From positions 1 to 13,840 of the forward strand of contig DASSYR010000003.1 in the NCBI GenBank assembly GCA_035703165.1: a stretch of 13,840 nucleotides of DNA, written 5' to 3'. This document shows, piece after piece, positions 13,762 to 13,840 of this stretch (within the stretch, counting starts at the first letter, position 1; the number at the start of each line of letters is the position of its first letter). The notes beneath the pieces were generated by a model. It was given only the letters and a program-made list of their open reading frames with translations, ran no database searches and was not told the origin of the DNA. Position numbers and translations under genes: made by a program. This stretch comes from AWTP1-9 sp035703165 (GTDB lineage Bacteria > Bacteroidota > Bacteroidia > Chitinophagales > Chitinophagaceae).

Positions 13762-13840
13762 ATGAACTTCTATGTCTATATCATCCAAAGTACAATAGAT
13801 GGCTCCTTCTACAAGGGCTTTTCAAAAAATCCTCTTCTCC
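13762..13840 (+). CDS. GIY-YIG domain protein, N-terminal fragment (gene runs off right edge)
   Basis: From the ATG at 13762 an open frame of 26 codons reaches the window end. It begins MNFYVYIIQSTIDGSFYKGF, whose Y-V-Y-I-I-Q-S and F-Y-K-G-F spacing matches the first two strands of GIY-YIG nuclease domains of the small UPF0213/YhbQ type (typical form YVYILxS..dGs.YiG.T). The second motif reads Y-K-G instead of Y-I-G. Most relatives are 80-100 residues and have unproven roles in DNA cleavage or repair. The catalytic Arg and Glu lie beyond the window. The start codon is only nine bases past the tRNA terminator T-tract, so transcription may depend on read-through from the tRNA promoter or on an unseen signal. 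Confidence 0.75.
   Translation, partial: MNFYVYIIQSTIDGSFYKGFSKNPLL

Noticed and set aside
1..13840. CRISPR array, insertion sequence, prophage, toxin-antitoxin or defence cassette
   Set aside because: No regularly spaced repeats, transposase motifs, terminal inverted repeats or paired small toxin-antitoxin genes were found; the content is mainly housekeeping.

Overview
The window looks like chromosomal DNA of a Bacteroidota bacterium, probably of the Chitinophagaceae type. The organism call rests on four things: a protein with a type IX secretion (T9SS) C-terminal sorting domain, several promoter -7 elements of the Bacteroidota form TAnnTTTG, AT-rich intergenic DNA without clear Shine-Dalgarno sequences, and the overall style of the housekeeping proteins. 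The family-level placement is inference.

Layout from left to right. Positions 1-310 hold the 5' part of a secreted-protein gene (minus strand) that runs off the left edge. A gene-poor gap of about 590 bp follows, then fusA (elongation factor G, minus, 904-3048), which stands alone with its own promoter and a structured leader of about 270 nt. Positions 3316-3713 are non-coding and hold that promoter, an orphan hairpin and the terminator of the next gene. A T9SS-sorted, multidomain secreted protein occupies 3714-5276 (minus), followed by a 380-bp gap. Next come cmk (cytidylate kinase, minus, 5655-6338) and clpC (AAA+ unfoldase, minus, 6438-8981), separated by a good intrinsic terminator. A 106-bp divergent intergenic region then leads into a two-gene plus-strand unit: a small STAS-domain protein (9088-9462) and rnz (ribonuclease Z, 9490-10392). 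rnz converges, with directly abutting stop codons, on a minus-strand cluster read accA (13513-12542), dapA (12499-11618), and a secreted esterase with an N-terminal glycogen-binding-like domain (11577-10393). At the right edge a plus-strand tRNA-Asp(GTC) has its own promoter and terminator, followed by the start of a GIY-YIG family gene cut by the window end.

How the genes fit together. Most are core functions: translation elongation (fusA), tRNA 3' processing (rnz) and a tRNA, CMP phosphorylation (cmk), protein quality control (clpC), the first committed step of fatty acid synthesis (accA) and of lysine/diaminopimelate synthesis (dapA). The accessory content is three exported proteins and the GIY-YIG gene. 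No CRISPR array, insertion sequence, prophage or recognisable defence cassette is visible. I do not see convincing evidence of a new multi-gene system. The least explained items are the atypical STAS protein coupled to rnz, the structured fusA leader, and the orphan hairpin upstream of the fusA promoter.
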